Positions 1-8,630 of a stretch of 50,648 nucleotides of DNA are shown here, one piece after another; positions within the stretch are counted from its first letter, which is position 1, and every line of letters begins with the position of its first letter. Source of the DNA: Marinomonas transparens (lineage in GTDB: Bacteria; Pseudomonadota; Gammaproteobacteria; Pseudomonadales; Marinomonadaceae); assembly GCF_016463975.1 (NCBI RefSeq), contig NZ_JAEMNX010000007.1, positions 1-50,648 of the forward strand. The letters run 5' to 3'. The notes below the pieces were generated by a model. The model was not told the origin of the DNA. It searched no databases and saw only the letters and a program-made list of their open reading frames with translations. A program made the translations under genes and the position numbers.

Positions 1-570
1 GCTAAGGTGAATTGCTTCCCCTACATCTTCGGCGGTAAATGGGTCTTCCCCTAAGTTTTTCAGATAATCTGTTAGTTTCTCTAATGTTTTTTCATCAATG
101 CCCTTTGGGGTTTTTCTGCTGGAATTGATTAAGTCTCTTTTCCTAAACAAAGCATCGATATCTTGTTGGTCAATTTTATCATGCTTGTTTAAGCGCTGTT
201 TAAAATCTAGGTAATCATCTAAGGCTTGAAGTACTCGAGACATACGGATGGGCTTTACTAAATAATCCATAACCCCCAACTGAATTGATTTCTCTATAGT
301 CGTGGTTTCACGTTCTGCGGTTGTCATCATAAAAGCGCCTTTGAACCCTTTGCTTTTTAATGACTGTATTAAATCAATACCGTTTCCGTCAGGTAGGGTT
401 AAATCCAACATGATGAGTTCAGGTGTAAAGGCTTCTGCTTTTAGCTCTGCTTCTAATAGGCTCTCGCATGCAGCAACCACCTCAAACTGTTTGTGTTGGT
501 TGATGGTGCTTTCTAATACATAACTCGCACGCAAATCATCTTCTACGATCATGACTGAAATTTGTTTCAT
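1..570 (-). CDS. Response regulator, CitB/DcuR type (C-terminus outside window)
   Basis: This is the N-terminal 190 residues of a two-component response regulator; the reading frame is still open at base 1. The receiver domain shows the acidic pocket E10-D11-D12, the phospho-acceptor D56 in a LDLTLPDGNG context, the T-T at about 83-84 and the conserved K106 in YLVKP. After residue 115 comes the linker and the start of a helix-turn-helix (PFTAEDVGEAIHLS), as in the CitB/DcuR/DpiA family. Its start overlaps the stop of the sensor kinase by 4 bases (ATGA), so the two are translationally coupled. By family knowledge it activates genes for C4-dicarboxylate or citrate use. The neighbouring CitS-type transporter is the obvious target, which is inference. 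Confidence 0.93.
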   Translation of the reverse strand, partial: MKQISVMIVEDDLRASYVLESTINQHKQFEVVAACESLLEAELKAEAFTPELIMLDLTLPDGNGIDLIQSLKSKGFKGAFMMTTAERETTTIEKSIQLGVMDYLVKPIRMSRVLQALDDYLDFKQRLNKHDKIDQQDIDALFRKRDLINSSRKTPKGIDEKTLEKLTDYLKNLGEDPFTAEDVGEAIHLS

Positions 571-2210
571 TCTGCTAGCGCTCGTTTTTCTAAATAGATG
601 CTAAAGACGGTTGTTTCTTTATCACTTCGTTCCCAATCAAGGCTACCTTGATATTGATCAACAATTTTTTTCACTAGGTATAAACCAATGCCATGTTGTT
701 CTGCATGATGCTTGCTACTGACCCCAAAATCTAATATTCGTTTTTCGAGTTCTTTATCGACACCGGCGCCACTGTCTTCTATTTGAATGAGAATATGAGA
801 ACTTCGATCACTAATATAGAGGGTTACATAAGGCGCTGCTAAGTGTCGGTTAGACCAAGCTGCAAGCAAGGCATTATCAATTAGATTGCCAACTAAAGTG
901 ACTAAAGCGTCGTTCGTATTCGATGAGTATCGTCCTAATTGACAGTCATCATCCATCGTCATGTCGACTTTTAAATCTTTGGCCTTATTGTGCTTAGCAA
1001 AAATCAGCCCAGCAACGGCACTGTTTTCCATTGTTTGAATGATGCGGCGTAAAACCTGTTGGTCCCCATCGCTCTCTTGTTGGAGGTAATCAATGGCGTC
1101 TGTATATCGTTCCACCTGTAACATCCCAGAGAGAACATTAAGGCGATTTGAGTATTCGTGTGTTTTAGCGCGCAACAGATCTGCATAGTTTTTGGTGGCT
1201 GTTAGTTCTTGTTCTAGAGCTTTATCACCCTGATTAGGAAAAAACACAATGACATAGCCAATGTTGCCTTTGCTTATCTGGATCGGATAAAGGTTCGCAT
1301 TGAACGGCCGGTTTCCAAGGTCAAAGTTTTGCTGAGTGATCTGTTCATTCGCGTCTAAAGCACAATGTGAAAGACTTTGAGATAACGTACTAAGAGGCTT
1401 TTTTATCGCTTCTGAGCGACTGGTGGTATTCATCGTTAGCCATTCAATCGCCATGCTATTGATGGCAGTGACTTTTTGTTCATGATCAATGGCAATAATA
1501 CCATCTCGAATACTGTCTAGAATCAATTCATGCTCTTTGAACTTTTGGACAATTTCTTCAGGTTCTAAAGAAAGAAAGGTGCGCTTTAACTTCGCGATTA
1601 GTACCACTGCGATAATGATACCCAGTAGATAAACAAAGATGACCAACAGTCCGGCTTCTTTTAGATGTTGCGCAATAAGCTCGCTGGCCGTTTGAGACAA
1701 ATACCCGACGCTGACGGCACCGATAACCCCTGTTTTATCGGTAATTGGTGCGAAGTGACGAATGGCTTTACCCAGCGAGCCATTGGCAACACTAGTGAAA
1801 TCTTTACCTTCATTTAGTGCTGGATAAATGTCGTCACCAATAAAAGTTTGTCCAATCCGAGTCGGATTAGGGTGGCTTAATCGGATCGTATCTTTATTAA
1901 CAACCACAATATAAGAAGCATCGGTTTTGTTTCTTAGGTTTTCAATATAATCATCAATAGGAAATGTCTGATTCTTATTACTTTGCTGAACAGCATGAAT
2001 GACTTTTTCATCATGGGCGACCACACGAGCAAGCTCTAGCCCTCGATTACTTATGCCATCAAGGTATGAGTTTTTTAATGTGTAGCCAAATACCAATCCG
2101 ACAGCGATCACAATAAGAGTGATGGTCGATACCGTAATAAGAGCCAGATAGGATTTAAGCGTCATGCGCGGTTCATTATGAGTAATAGAAGAGGCACGAT
2201 TATACAGCAT
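567..2210 (-). CDS. Sensor histidine kinase, DcuS/CitA family
   Basis: Membrane sensor kinase of 547 residues, close to DcuS/DpiB length. A membrane segment (about 20-43) is followed by a periplasmic PDC sensor domain (45-180) with the family ligand motif R110-L-S-H113-P and downstream RIGQTFIGDDI. A second membrane segment spans about 187-208. Then come a cytoplasmic PAS domain (about 225-330), the phospho-acceptor H351 in HEYSNRLN, and a HATPase with an N-box (NLIDNALLAAW) and G-boxes (DSGAG, GIGLYLVKK). It should sense citrate, malate or another carboxylate and phosphorylate the overlapping response regulator. Neither the chosen start nor the internal methionine at residue 16 (base 2165) has a clear Shine-Dalgarno, so the start is uncertain. 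The downstream regulator and the upstream 2-hydroxycarboxylate transporter fit this reading. Confidence 0.92.
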   Translation of the reverse strand: MLYNRASSITHNEPRMTLKSYLALITVSTITLIVIAVGLVFGYTLKNSYLDGISNRGLELARVVAHDEKVIHAVQQSNKNQTFPIDDYIENLRNKTDASYIVVVNKDTIRLSHPNPTRIGQTFIGDDIYPALNEGKDFTSVANGSLGKAIRHFAPITDKTGVIGAVSVGYLSQTASELIAQHLKEAGLLVIFVYLLGIIIAVVLIAKLKRTFLSLEPEEIVQKFKEHELILDSIRDGIIAIDHEQKVTAINSMAIEWLTMNTTSRSEAIKKPLSTLSQSLSHCALDANEQITQQNFDLGNRPFNANLYPIQISKGNIGYVIVFFPNQGDKALEQELTATKNYADLLRAKTHEYSNRLNVLSGMLQVERYTDAIDYLQQESDGDQQVLRRIIQTMENSAVAGLIFAKHNKAKDLKVDMTMDDDCQLGRYSSNTNDALVTLVGNLIDNALLAAWSNRHLAAPYVTLYISDRSSHILIQIEDSGAGVDKELEKRILDFGVSSKHHAEQHGIGLYLVKKIVDQYQGSLDWERSDKETTVFSIYLEKRALAE

Positions 2211-2278
2211 AGGAAAGCAAGGGCTAAATAATAGAGAGAAGCGAAGCTTTCCCTCTATTATAAATAGTCAATGAGCTC

Positions 2279-3562
2279 TTAAGAAAACGCTTGGACAGCA
2301 AGGGTCGCCAAAATCAGCATGAAAGCCCCGCCAATACGTGATGAAATCTGAGCGAAAGGCATTAGCTCCATACGCTTACTGGCAGCAAGAACCGCCACAT
2401 CGCCAGTGCCCCCCATGTTCGCCATACAAAGCCCACCTGTGATAGCTGCTTCGATAGGGTAGAAGCCCATTAGCCAGCCAACTAAACCAGCACCAATCAC
2501 AGCACCCAAAACAGTAATGAATACCAATAAAAAGTACATTGGAGACAAGGCGGAAATGATCTGATCTAAATTCGTGTAAGCCACACCAATGCCAACTAAA
2601 AGCGCTGGGGTTAAGTTATTAACCACAAATTTATACCAAGAATGTGCGGCATGTTCTAAAGCTTTAGGCATTAAGCCAGATACCTTGATGATCGCGATAG
2701 AGATGATCATTAATGCATAGGTATGCATGTTAATCACACTGGAAAGCAAGGTGCCAATAAAGAACATGCTAATGGCTAACAATGCGCCAATTCCCAAGAT
2801 TTTTACATCGAGCGAGTCGTTTGTTTGCTCGGTTTCTTGTTCTTCATTATTTGCGCGAATCAATTGACCATTACCCGTTAGGCTTGGAGCTATTTGTCCT
2901 AACTTGTGTAGTAAACCTGCAATAACAATAGCAATGGCATTACCAATAGCGAGCGCTGGTACCATCTGAGACATTAAGCTTTCTGCATTCATGCCTGTTT
3001 TACCCGACATGATTTCGACAAGTGGCACAGCGCCTGCACCCATGCCACCGCCCATAATAGGCAAAGCTATTAGCATTACAGAATCAAAGTAGTTTTTGCC
3101 GACAATAAAGCCAACAATAGCCGCTAAGCCACAGGCGACAAAAACAGCACCGAAAATGACTGGAATGTATTTTAACGCCGCCTTTTTAAGGGTTTGTGTG
3201 CTCATCCCTAGAATAGAGCCTGTTACTAGGCTGGCAACATAAAAAGCCAGAAAACCGCCGCCTTTCATAAAGGTGGTGATTTGGTCAGCCGTACTGGAAG
3301 GGAAGATATTGCTATGAAAAAGATACGAAGAGCCAAAAATAACAACAATGGCACCGCCACCAAAAAATTGGTTAATGATAGGCGTCCTGTCACCAACATA
3401 GTTCAAAATAAAACCAACAATTGCCATGGCACCTAGCGCACCAATCATGCCACCCGGCATTTTATTTTCAAACGTAGCGAATAGGATAATGGAAGCGGCA
3501 ATAGCCAAAATGATTTTGCCAGTGCGTTGGTCTTGCACCGACATAGTGTCGTTAGTAAACAT
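2279..3562 (-). CDS. 2-hydroxycarboxylate transporter (CitS/MaeN/CimH family)
   Basis: Secondary transporter of about 427 residues with many hydrophobic segments. Both family re-entrant glycine loops are visible: GGGMGAGAVPL mid-protein and the C-terminal CMANMGGTGDVAV followed by ISSRIGGA, which carries the conserved substrate-binding arginine. This identifies the 2HCT family (citrate, malate or lactate symport with Na+ or H+). I place the start at 3562, where an AGAGAG ribosome site precedes the ATG, rather than at the farther upstream methionine at 3619. The adjacent DcuS/CitA-like pair reads in the same direction 68 bases downstream and probably controls it. Which hydroxyacid is carried cannot be read from sequence. 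Confidence 0.92.
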   Translation of the reverse strand: MFTNDTMSVQDQRTGKIILAIAASIILFATFENKMPGGMIGALGAMAIVGFILNYVGDRTPIINQFFGGGAIVVIFGSSYLFHSNIFPSSTADQITTFMKGGGFLAFYVASLVTGSILGMSTQTLKKAALKYIPVIFGAVFVACGLAAIVGFIVGKNYFDSVMLIALPIMGGGMGAGAVPLVEIMSGKTGMNAESLMSQMVPALAIGNAIAIVIAGLLHKLGQIAPSLTGNGQLIRANNEEQETEQTNDSLDVKILGIGALLAISMFFIGTLLSSVINMHTYALMIISIAIIKVSGLMPKALEHAAHSWYKFVVNNLTPALLVGIGVAYTNLDQIISALSPMYFLLVFITVLGAVIGAGLVGWLMGFYPIEAAITGGLCMANMGGTGDVAVLAASKRMELMPFAQISSRIGGAFMLILATLAVQAFS

Positions 3563-3813
3563 TGTGGACTCTCTTTTTCTGCTTGTTTTTAATGTGCGCA
3601 GCAGTCTACCAATCTTCATTCCTAGCGGAAGTCATACGCTGTTTAATGAAACTATAAAAACGTTTTGAAAGTTTTGTAACACTTTAAAATAAGTCTTTTT
3701 ACACAATTGGTTATTCCCTTCTTGTAAACAGACTCTTGGGTTCCTAATGGTTCTTACTGATCCACTTTCGCTTCTTCTTAAACCTCTCGTACAAGGTTGG
3801 ACTGAACTCGTTT

Positions 3814-4086
3814 TTAACCCTCAAATACACCGATATCTAAACGTAGTTGCCCTATGGGGGTATCAATATATTGGTGCCTCATGTGGCTAAAGCCGATGGC
3901 CTCCATTTGGGAAAAAATAAAGCCATCATTAAAGGAAAGGTTACTACCGCTCAGAGCGGGTAGAAAGCGTCCTGTAATGTGAGCTTCAGGTTGTGTTCTT
4001 TCTTCTTGAAGTGCCTCGTGTAGGCTTAAGAATAACCCTCCTTTGTTTAAGGGCTGTTTGATTGTGTTGCTAACACTGTTTTTCAT
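3814..4086 (-). CDS. Small hypothetical protein (weak call)
   Basis: A 90-codon open frame between the transporter and the guanidine operon, on the strand opposite the operon. I do not recognise a family. The product would be soluble and mildly acidic with no signal peptide or membrane segment. No ribosome binding site is visible before the ATG at 4086, and the frame ends close to a region with no other gene. It may be a real orphan gene or a chance frame. If it is real, its promoter overlaps the control region of the divergent guanidine operon. Confidence 0.3.
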   Translation of the reverse strand: MKNSVSNTIKQPLNKGGLFLSLHEALQEERTQPEAHITGRFLPALSGSNLSFNDGFIFSQMEAIGFSHMRHQYIDTPIGQLRLDIGVFEG

Positions 4087-4196
4087 AGTGCGTTGGTTTT
4101 TAATTTGTGCACCTTTATTGTTCTTTTTTATGGTTTTTTTTACATTTATATCTAATGGAACAATTTAACTTTTTGATAAATATAAGGTTTTAGTTT

Positions 4197-4214
4197 TTGG
4201 CATAGTATCTGCTT
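4197..4214 (+). promoter_or_regulatory. Sigma-54-type promoter of the guanidine operon
   Basis: The bases TTGGCATAGTATCTGCTT place GG at 4199-4200 and GC at 4211-4212, exactly 12 apart, as in the -24/-12 consensus TGGCAC-N5-TTGC. Transcription would begin near 4224, just before the riboswitch. Sigma-54 with an NtrC-type activator is the usual control of nitrogen-scavenging operons, which fits guanidine as a nitrogen source. Upstream, TGCACC at 4108-4113 matches only one half of an NtrC site. No convincing sigma-70 promoter was seen in the same stretch. Confidence 0.6.
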
Positions 4215-4270
4215 TAATAAGACTGTTCGTACCCTTGGAAAGTCGAGCATTACAATTTAGATTACCAATA

Positions 4271-4373
4271 GAGAGCTAGGGTTCCGATTAGACGTAAAAC
4301 ATCTGATGGCTGGTCCGAGAGCTTTCGACCTTGAAGTTTAAGGTTACACGGCGGGATAAAAGCCCGGGAGACC
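4271..4373 (+). ncRNA. Guanidine-I (ykkC-yxkD) riboswitch
   Basis: All three conserved blocks of the guanidine-I aptamer are present in order: GCTAGGGTTCCG (4275-4286), CTGGTCCGAGAG (4310-4321), and ACACGGCGGGATAAAAGCCC followed by GGGAGA (4346-4371). It sits in the leader of the guanidine operon, about 60 bases before the first ATG. By family knowledge, free guanidinium binds the aptamer and turns the downstream genes on. No U-tract terminator lies between the aptamer and the ATG. Bases 4402-4408 (CGTGTAA) are fully complementary to 4344-4350 (TTACACG) within the aptamer core, so a mutually exclusive fold is possible. Confidence 0.95.
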
Positions 4374-4435
4374 AAATGGCGATTTTGCCAAGGGTGCTCC
4401 ACGTGTAATTAAACAAACTGAAAAGGTAACTTCCC

Positions 4436-5488
4436 ATGAAAAACTCCGCAAAAAAAGTAACCGTTCTACTGTTTTCTCTTCTTATGTCCGTCAATGTCAT
4501 GGCGAAAGACAATTTTAGTGTGTGTTGGTCTATTTATGTGGGCTGGATGCCTTGGGCTTATGGTGCTCAAGAAGGCATAGTCAAAAAATGGGGCGATAAA
4601 TACGGTATCGATATCGATGTGGTACAAATCAATGACTATGTTGAATCCATGAACCAATACACAGCAGGCCAATTCGACGCTTGTACCATGACGAATATGG
4701 ATGCCTTGACGATCCCTGCAGCGGGTGGTGTGGACAGCACAGCATTAATTGTGGGTGATTTCTCTAGCGGTAATGATGCTATTGTATTAAAAGGCACAGA
4801 TAACTTGGCTGATATTAAAGGCCAAGACGTTAACCTTGTTGAGCTGAGTGTTTCTCATTACCTGTTGGCCCGTGCGCTAGACACAGTGGGTTTAAGCGAA
4901 TCGGATGTGAAAGTCGTTAACACATCGGATGCGGACATGGTGTCTATTTATGGCACAAAAGATGTGACGTCTGTTGTCACATGGAACCCGCTGCTTAGCG
5001 AAATCCTTTCTATGCCGAAAAGCTACAATGTGTTTGATTCTTCAGACATTCCAGGTGAAATCATCGATCTACTTATTGTGAATACTGACACCCTAAAAGA
5101 CAACCCGAAACTGGGTAAAGCCTTGGTAGGTGCTTGGTATGAGATCATGGGATTGATGAGTGGTACCGATCAAGCGGCGATGGATGCACGTTCTGCTATG
5201 GCCGAAGCGTCTGAAACCGATCTTGAAGGTTATGATGCTCAGCTTGCCAGCACAGAAATGTTCTACACACCAAAATCTGCTTTGGATCTAACCAATAGCA
5301 AAGAGCTGTTCTCTACTATGAAGAACGTGGCTGAGTTTTCTTTTGATCACGGTATCTTAGGCGACGGCGCTCCAGATGCTGGCGCGATTGGTATTGAAAT
5401 GCCAGCGGGTGTTTACGGTGATAAAGGCAATATCAAACTTCGTTTTAACCCAACTTACATGCAAATGGCGGCTGACGGCACACTATAA
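4436..5488 (+). CDS. ABC transporter substrate-binding protein, NitT/TauT-like (probable guanidine importer)
   Basis: Periplasmic solute-binding protein of 350 residues. A signal peptide with basic start (KNSAKK), hydrophobic core and VMA-K cleavage at about 23/24 is clear. The mature part resembles the nitrate/taurine/urea-like binding proteins that accompany SsuC/TauC permeases. The ATG follows an AAGGT ribosome site and lies about 60 bases downstream of the guanidine-I aptamer. First gene of the operon. The riboswitch and the downstream degradation enzymes indicate guanidine or a simple guanidinium compound as the substrate; this is inferred from context. A database name such as 'urea or taurine binding protein' would probably be misleading here. 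Confidence 0.9.
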   Translation: MKNSAKKVTVLLFSLLMSVNVMAKDNFSVCWSIYVGWMPWAYGAQEGIVKKWGDKYGIDIDVVQINDYVESMNQYTAGQFDACTMTNMDALTIPAAGGVDSTALIVGDFSSGNDAIVLKGTDNLADIKGQDVNLVELSVSHYLLARALDTVGLSESDVKVVNTSDADMVSIYGTKDVTSVVTWNPLLSEILSMPKSYNVFDSSDIPGEIIDLLIVNTDTLKDNPKLGKALVGAWYEIMGLMSGTDQAAMDARSAMAEASETDLEGYDAQLASTEMFYTPKSALDLTNSKELFSTMKNVAEFSFDHGILGDGAPDAGAIGIEMPAGVYGDKGNIKLRFNPTYMQMAADGTL

Positions 5489-5565
5489 CGTCATCCACAT
5501 AAATGGTGGTGCTTCTTTCTCCCTAGTTTTAGGCGGGAAAGAAACCACCCACATGGAGTGTAAGT

Positions 5566-6384
5566 ATGAAAAAATTCATAAATGCTAAGCCTAATCGAAC
5601 GGCCACTATCTTACTCGGTCTTTTGCCTTTTGCCTTGCTGATCTTGGTTTATATGATTGGTTCGGATGCCCGTTTGGCCATTAACCCTAGCGATAAGTTG
5701 TTGCCGTCTTTTAGCCACATGGGGGAATCCATGATGCGCATGGCGTTTGAGCCGAGTCGACGTACAGGGGACTACTTATTTTGGCAGGATACCCTGAGCA
5801 GCTTAACAAGGCTTGGCGCAGGGGTATTGATCGCCGCGTGTATTGGCTTACTGATTGGCACGTTAACCGGTTCTTTACCTTATATTTCCGCCTCTTTTTC
5901 TCCGTTACTCACGGTTATTTCACTTGTGCCGCCTTTGGCATTATTGCCGATTTTATTTATCGTCGTGGGCTTGGGGGAAGTGTCCAAAATTGCGCTTATT
6001 GCCATTGGTATCACGCCCTTTATTGCACGGGATATTCAGGGGCGAACCAAAGAGATTCCGTCTGAACAATTGGTGAAAGCACAAACCTTAGGCGCGAGTA
6101 CCAGCCAAATTTTGATCCGTGTGATCTTGCCGCAAATTATGCCGAAATTGATTGACGCGGTGCGTTTGTCATTGGGGGCTGGCTGGTTGTTCTTGATCGC
6201 TGCGGAAGCCATTGCTTCGACCGATGGGTTGGGCTATCGAATCTTCTTAGTACGCCGTTATTTGTCCATGGATGTGATCTTGCCGTATGTGGCGTGGATA
6301 ACCTTATTGGCTTTCTTAGTGGACTATCTGTTGAGGAAAGCCAATCAGCGACTCTTCCCTTGGAATGCGGAGGTGAACTCATGA
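5566..6384 (+). CDS. ABC transporter permease, SsuC/TauC type (guanidine importer)
   Basis: Inner-membrane permease of 272 residues with about six hydrophobic segments. It carries the cytoplasmic EAA loop (about residues 165-200, core QTLGAS...ILPQIMPKLIDAVR) that docks on the ATPase. A GGAGTGTAAGT ribosome site precedes the ATG. The 77-base gap from the binding-protein gene holds no terminator. The stop overlaps the ATPase start by 4 bases. It would form a homodimer with the downstream ATP-binding subunit to import the solute captured by the periplasmic protein. Confidence 0.92.
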   Translation: MKKFINAKPNRTATILLGLLPFALLILVYMIGSDARLAINPSDKLLPSFSHMGESMMRMAFEPSRRTGDYLFWQDTLSSLTRLGAGVLIAACIGLLIGTLTGSLPYISASFSPLLTVISLVPPLALLPILFIVVGLGEVSKIALIAIGITPFIARDIQGRTKEIPSEQLVKAQTLGASTSQILIRVILPQIMPKLIDAVRLSLGAGWLFLIAAEAIASTDGLGYRIFLVRRYLSMDVILPYVAWITLLAFLVDYLLRKANQRLFPWNAEVNS

Positions 6385-7214
6385 GCCTTCAAAAAACACA
6401 GAGCATGATTCAAGCGAAAAACATTGGCAAACGTTACGGCAATGATGTGATCTTAGAAAGAGTCAATGTGAACGTGGAAGAGGGCGAATTCATCACTCTA
6501 GTGGGCGCGTCCGGTTGCGGTAAAAGTACCTTCTTGAAAATGATTTTAGGCATAGAAACCGCCACCGATGGCGAGTTGTTGCTCGATGGCAAAACCATTC
6601 CAGACGAGCCGGGGTCAGATCGCGGCATTGTGTTCCAGCAATACTCTGTTTTCCCTCACATGACAGTGTTGGAAAATGTGATCGCCGCGAAAGGCTTTCA
6701 GAAATCCTCCATTACTGGGTATTTGTTTGGCAAAGAAAGAAAAGTCGCTAAAGCTGAAGCCTCCGACATGTTAGAGCAAGTGGGGTTAGGCCACGCATTA
6801 GGCCGTTACCCACACGAACTGTCTGGCGGCATGAAACAACGCCTTGCCATTGCTCAGGCACTGATTTGCAAACCAAGAATTTTGCTACTAGACGAACCGT
6901 TCGGTGCACTTGATCCGGGTATTCGTGCGGATATGCACGCCCTTGTTTTAGATCTTTGGCGCAAGCATAAGCTCACCGTCTTTATGGTGACCCATGACTT
7001 AAAAGAAGGCTTTTATCTTGGCTCGCGTCTTTGGGTATTCGATAAGGTTCGTCACGATCCTCATTCACCAAACGCCTATGGGGCATCCATTACCTACGAC
7101 TTGCCAGTAGGCCAAACCTCAGCACCGCTTTATGAAGAAATAGACAACCGCATTCGACCCATTCCAGACATCAGTATCGATGCGCAGTCCGCGACACCGG
7201 AGAACTTATCATGA
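6381..7214 (+). CDS. ABC transporter ATP-binding protein (guanidine importer)
   Basis: ATPase subunit of 277 residues. Walker A GASGCGKST is at 42-50, the signature LSGGMKQR lies mid-domain, Walker B is RILLLDEP, and the switch histidine sits in MVTHD. The start is ATG 6381, preceded by AGGTGA and overlapping the permease stop (ATGA). An earlier in-frame ATG at 6294 lies inside the permease and is rejected. The stop overlaps the next ATG by 4 bases. It energises the SsuC-like permease, and the gene order binding protein-permease-ATPase is that of NitT/TauT importers. Confidence 0.94.
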   Translation: MSLQKTQSMIQAKNIGKRYGNDVILERVNVNVEEGEFITLVGASGCGKSTFLKMILGIETATDGELLLDGKTIPDEPGSDRGIVFQQYSVFPHMTVLENVIAAKGFQKSSITGYLFGKERKVAKAEASDMLEQVGLGHALGRYPHELSGGMKQRLAIAQALICKPRILLLDEPFGALDPGIRADMHALVLDLWRKHKLTVFMVTHDLKEGFYLGSRLWVFDKVRHDPHSPNAYGASITYDLPVGQTSAPLYEEIDNRIRPIPDISIDAQSATPENLS

Positions 7215-7954
7215 ATCAATATCAAACCATTATTCCAGCGGCAAGCCATTGGTCGCTGCGCGTACGCCGTGGCACGCAAATGACCTTGACCGACATAGAA
7301 GGCAACGCCAATGTCGGTATGGTGTTTTATAATCCAGAAAATTTATTAGAACGCTACAACGCACCCGACACCTTAAAAGGCCAGCATACTTTTAAACTGA
7401 CCAAAGGCCATTGTTTGTATTCTGATATGGGGCGCATTTTTGCGTCCATCATTGAAGACACGGTTGGCTGGCACGAAACGGTCAGCGGCAACAGCCACGC
7501 TTCTCATATTGAAAAACAATGGGGGCAGCGCGATTATCAAAACGACCGTAATGGTTGGATGCAAAACGGCCACGATGCCATGCTGGTGGAAATGGCGAAA
7601 TACGGCTTAACGAAAGCGGATATCACGGCGAACTTGAACCTCTTTAGCCGTGTCGGCACCGATGCTGAGGGCAATATGTCTTTGGTTGATGGCAACAGCC
7701 CCGCAGGCTCTAGCGTTACCTTACGTTTCGAAATGGACACCCTAGTGATCCTACACACTTGCCCACACCCATTAAACGGGGCGGCTTCTTACCCTAAAAA
7801 ACCTATTTCTATTTTGTTAGAAAAAGCCGCACCAGTGGCCGAAGATGATTTTTGCAAAATGTCTCGCCCAGAAAATCAGCGAGGCTTTATGAATAACGAA
7901 TTGTACTATTTTGGTGCCAGCGGCACGCATTTAGAAACAACAGCGGAGGCCTAA
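7211..7954 (+). CDS. cgdA: Carboxyguanidine deiminase subunit, DUF1989 (UAAP family, long form)
   Basis: A 247-residue protein of the DUF1989/urea-carboxylase-associated family; database annotation is often 'urea amidolyase associated protein'. Family work shows that the two paralogues together deiminate carboxyguanidine to allophanate and ammonia, so the urea name is historical. Visible family features include SLRVRRGTQMTLTDIEG near the start, which sets up the beta barrel, a histidine-rich middle (GWHETVSGNSHASH) and the conserved CPHPLNG loop, likely metal-linked. It overlaps the ATPase stop by 4 bases and is followed 3 bases later by its shorter partner. Which paralogue should be called A and which B is my assignment by order. 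Confidence 0.85.
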   Translation: MNQYQTIIPAASHWSLRVRRGTQMTLTDIEGNANVGMVFYNPENLLERYNAPDTLKGQHTFKLTKGHCLYSDMGRIFASIIEDTVGWHETVSGNSHASHIEKQWGQRDYQNDRNGWMQNGHDAMLVEMAKYGLTKADITANLNLFSRVGTDAEGNMSLVDGNSPAGSSVTLRFEMDTLVILHTCPHPLNGAASYPKKPISILLEKAAPVAEDDFCKMSRPENQRGFMNNELYYFGASGTHLETTAEA

Positions 7955-7957
7955 ACC

Positions 7958-8596
7958 ATGATTAAAGAAAGTACCCTAAACGCCGCAGACGCAAGCCAAG
8001 TGTTTAATATCGATTCGGGGGATTACTTCATTCGTAACATTCCCGCAGGCAGTACTTTTCGCATTGTCGATTTAGAAGGCAACCAAGCCGCTGATACCTT
8101 GTTTTATAACGCCAACGACCCGGCTGAACGTTACAGCGCCACCGATACCATCCGTGAACAAGGCAATGTGTATTTGAGTGCAGGATCGGAACTTCGTACC
8201 AATCAAAACAATGTGATGATAGAGATAGTGGCAGACACCTGTGGCCGCCATGACACCTTAGGCGGCGCCTGTGCCACGGAAAGTAATACGGTGCGTTACG
8301 ACCTAGAAAAGCGCTGCATGCACGCCTGCCGTGATAGCTGGATGCTTGCCATTGCTGAAAACCCAGAATATGGCCTGTCTAAGCGAGATATCAGCCATAA
8401 CATTAACTTCTTCATGAATGTACCTGTGACAGAAGCGGGCGGATTAACCTTTGAAGATGGCATTTCTGGCGCAGGGAAATATGTAGAAATGGTCGCCAAA
8501 ATGGACATCATTATCCTGATTTCCAATTGCCCACAATTAAACAACCCCTGTAATGGCTACAACCCAACACCCGTTGATCTATTGGTTTGGAATTAA
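7958..8596 (+). CDS. cgdB: Carboxyguanidine deiminase subunit, DUF1989 (UAAP family, short form)
   Basis: A 212-residue DUF1989 paralogue and presumed hetero-oligomer partner of the preceding protein. It shares the barrel signature [18 protein letters not shown]. It also has the diagnostic cysteine/histidine motifs [11 protein letters not shown] (about 90-100) and [15 protein letters not shown] near the C-terminus, which probably build the metal site. GGAGG lies 8 bases before the ATG. After its stop there is a 98-base gap holding a guanidine-II riboswitch before the carboxylase gene. The A/B letter is by order. The deiminase role follows from family knowledge and from the co-encoded carboxylase and allophanate hydrolase. 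Confidence 0.85.
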   Translation: MIKESTLNAADASQVFNIDSGDYFIRNIPAGSTFRIVDLEGNQAADTLFYNANDPAERYSATDTIREQGNVYLSAGSELRTNQNNVMIEIVADTCGRHDTLGGACATESNTVRYDLEKRCMHACRDSWMLAIAENPEYGLSKRDISHNINFFMNVPVTEAGGLTFEDGISGAGKYVEMVAKMDIIILISNCPQLNNPCNGYNPTPVDLLVWN

Positions 8597-8630
8597 CGGT
8601 TTGGCATAACGCCCAGAGCATTTTGAATCC

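Noticed and set aside
4108..4113. NtrC binding site
   Set aside because: Only one half-site is present, so no separate feature is claimed.
6294..6380. Upstream in-frame extension of the guanidine ABC ATPase
   Set aside because: It lies inside the permease gene; ATG 6381 has AGGTGA and a 4-base overlap with the permease stop.
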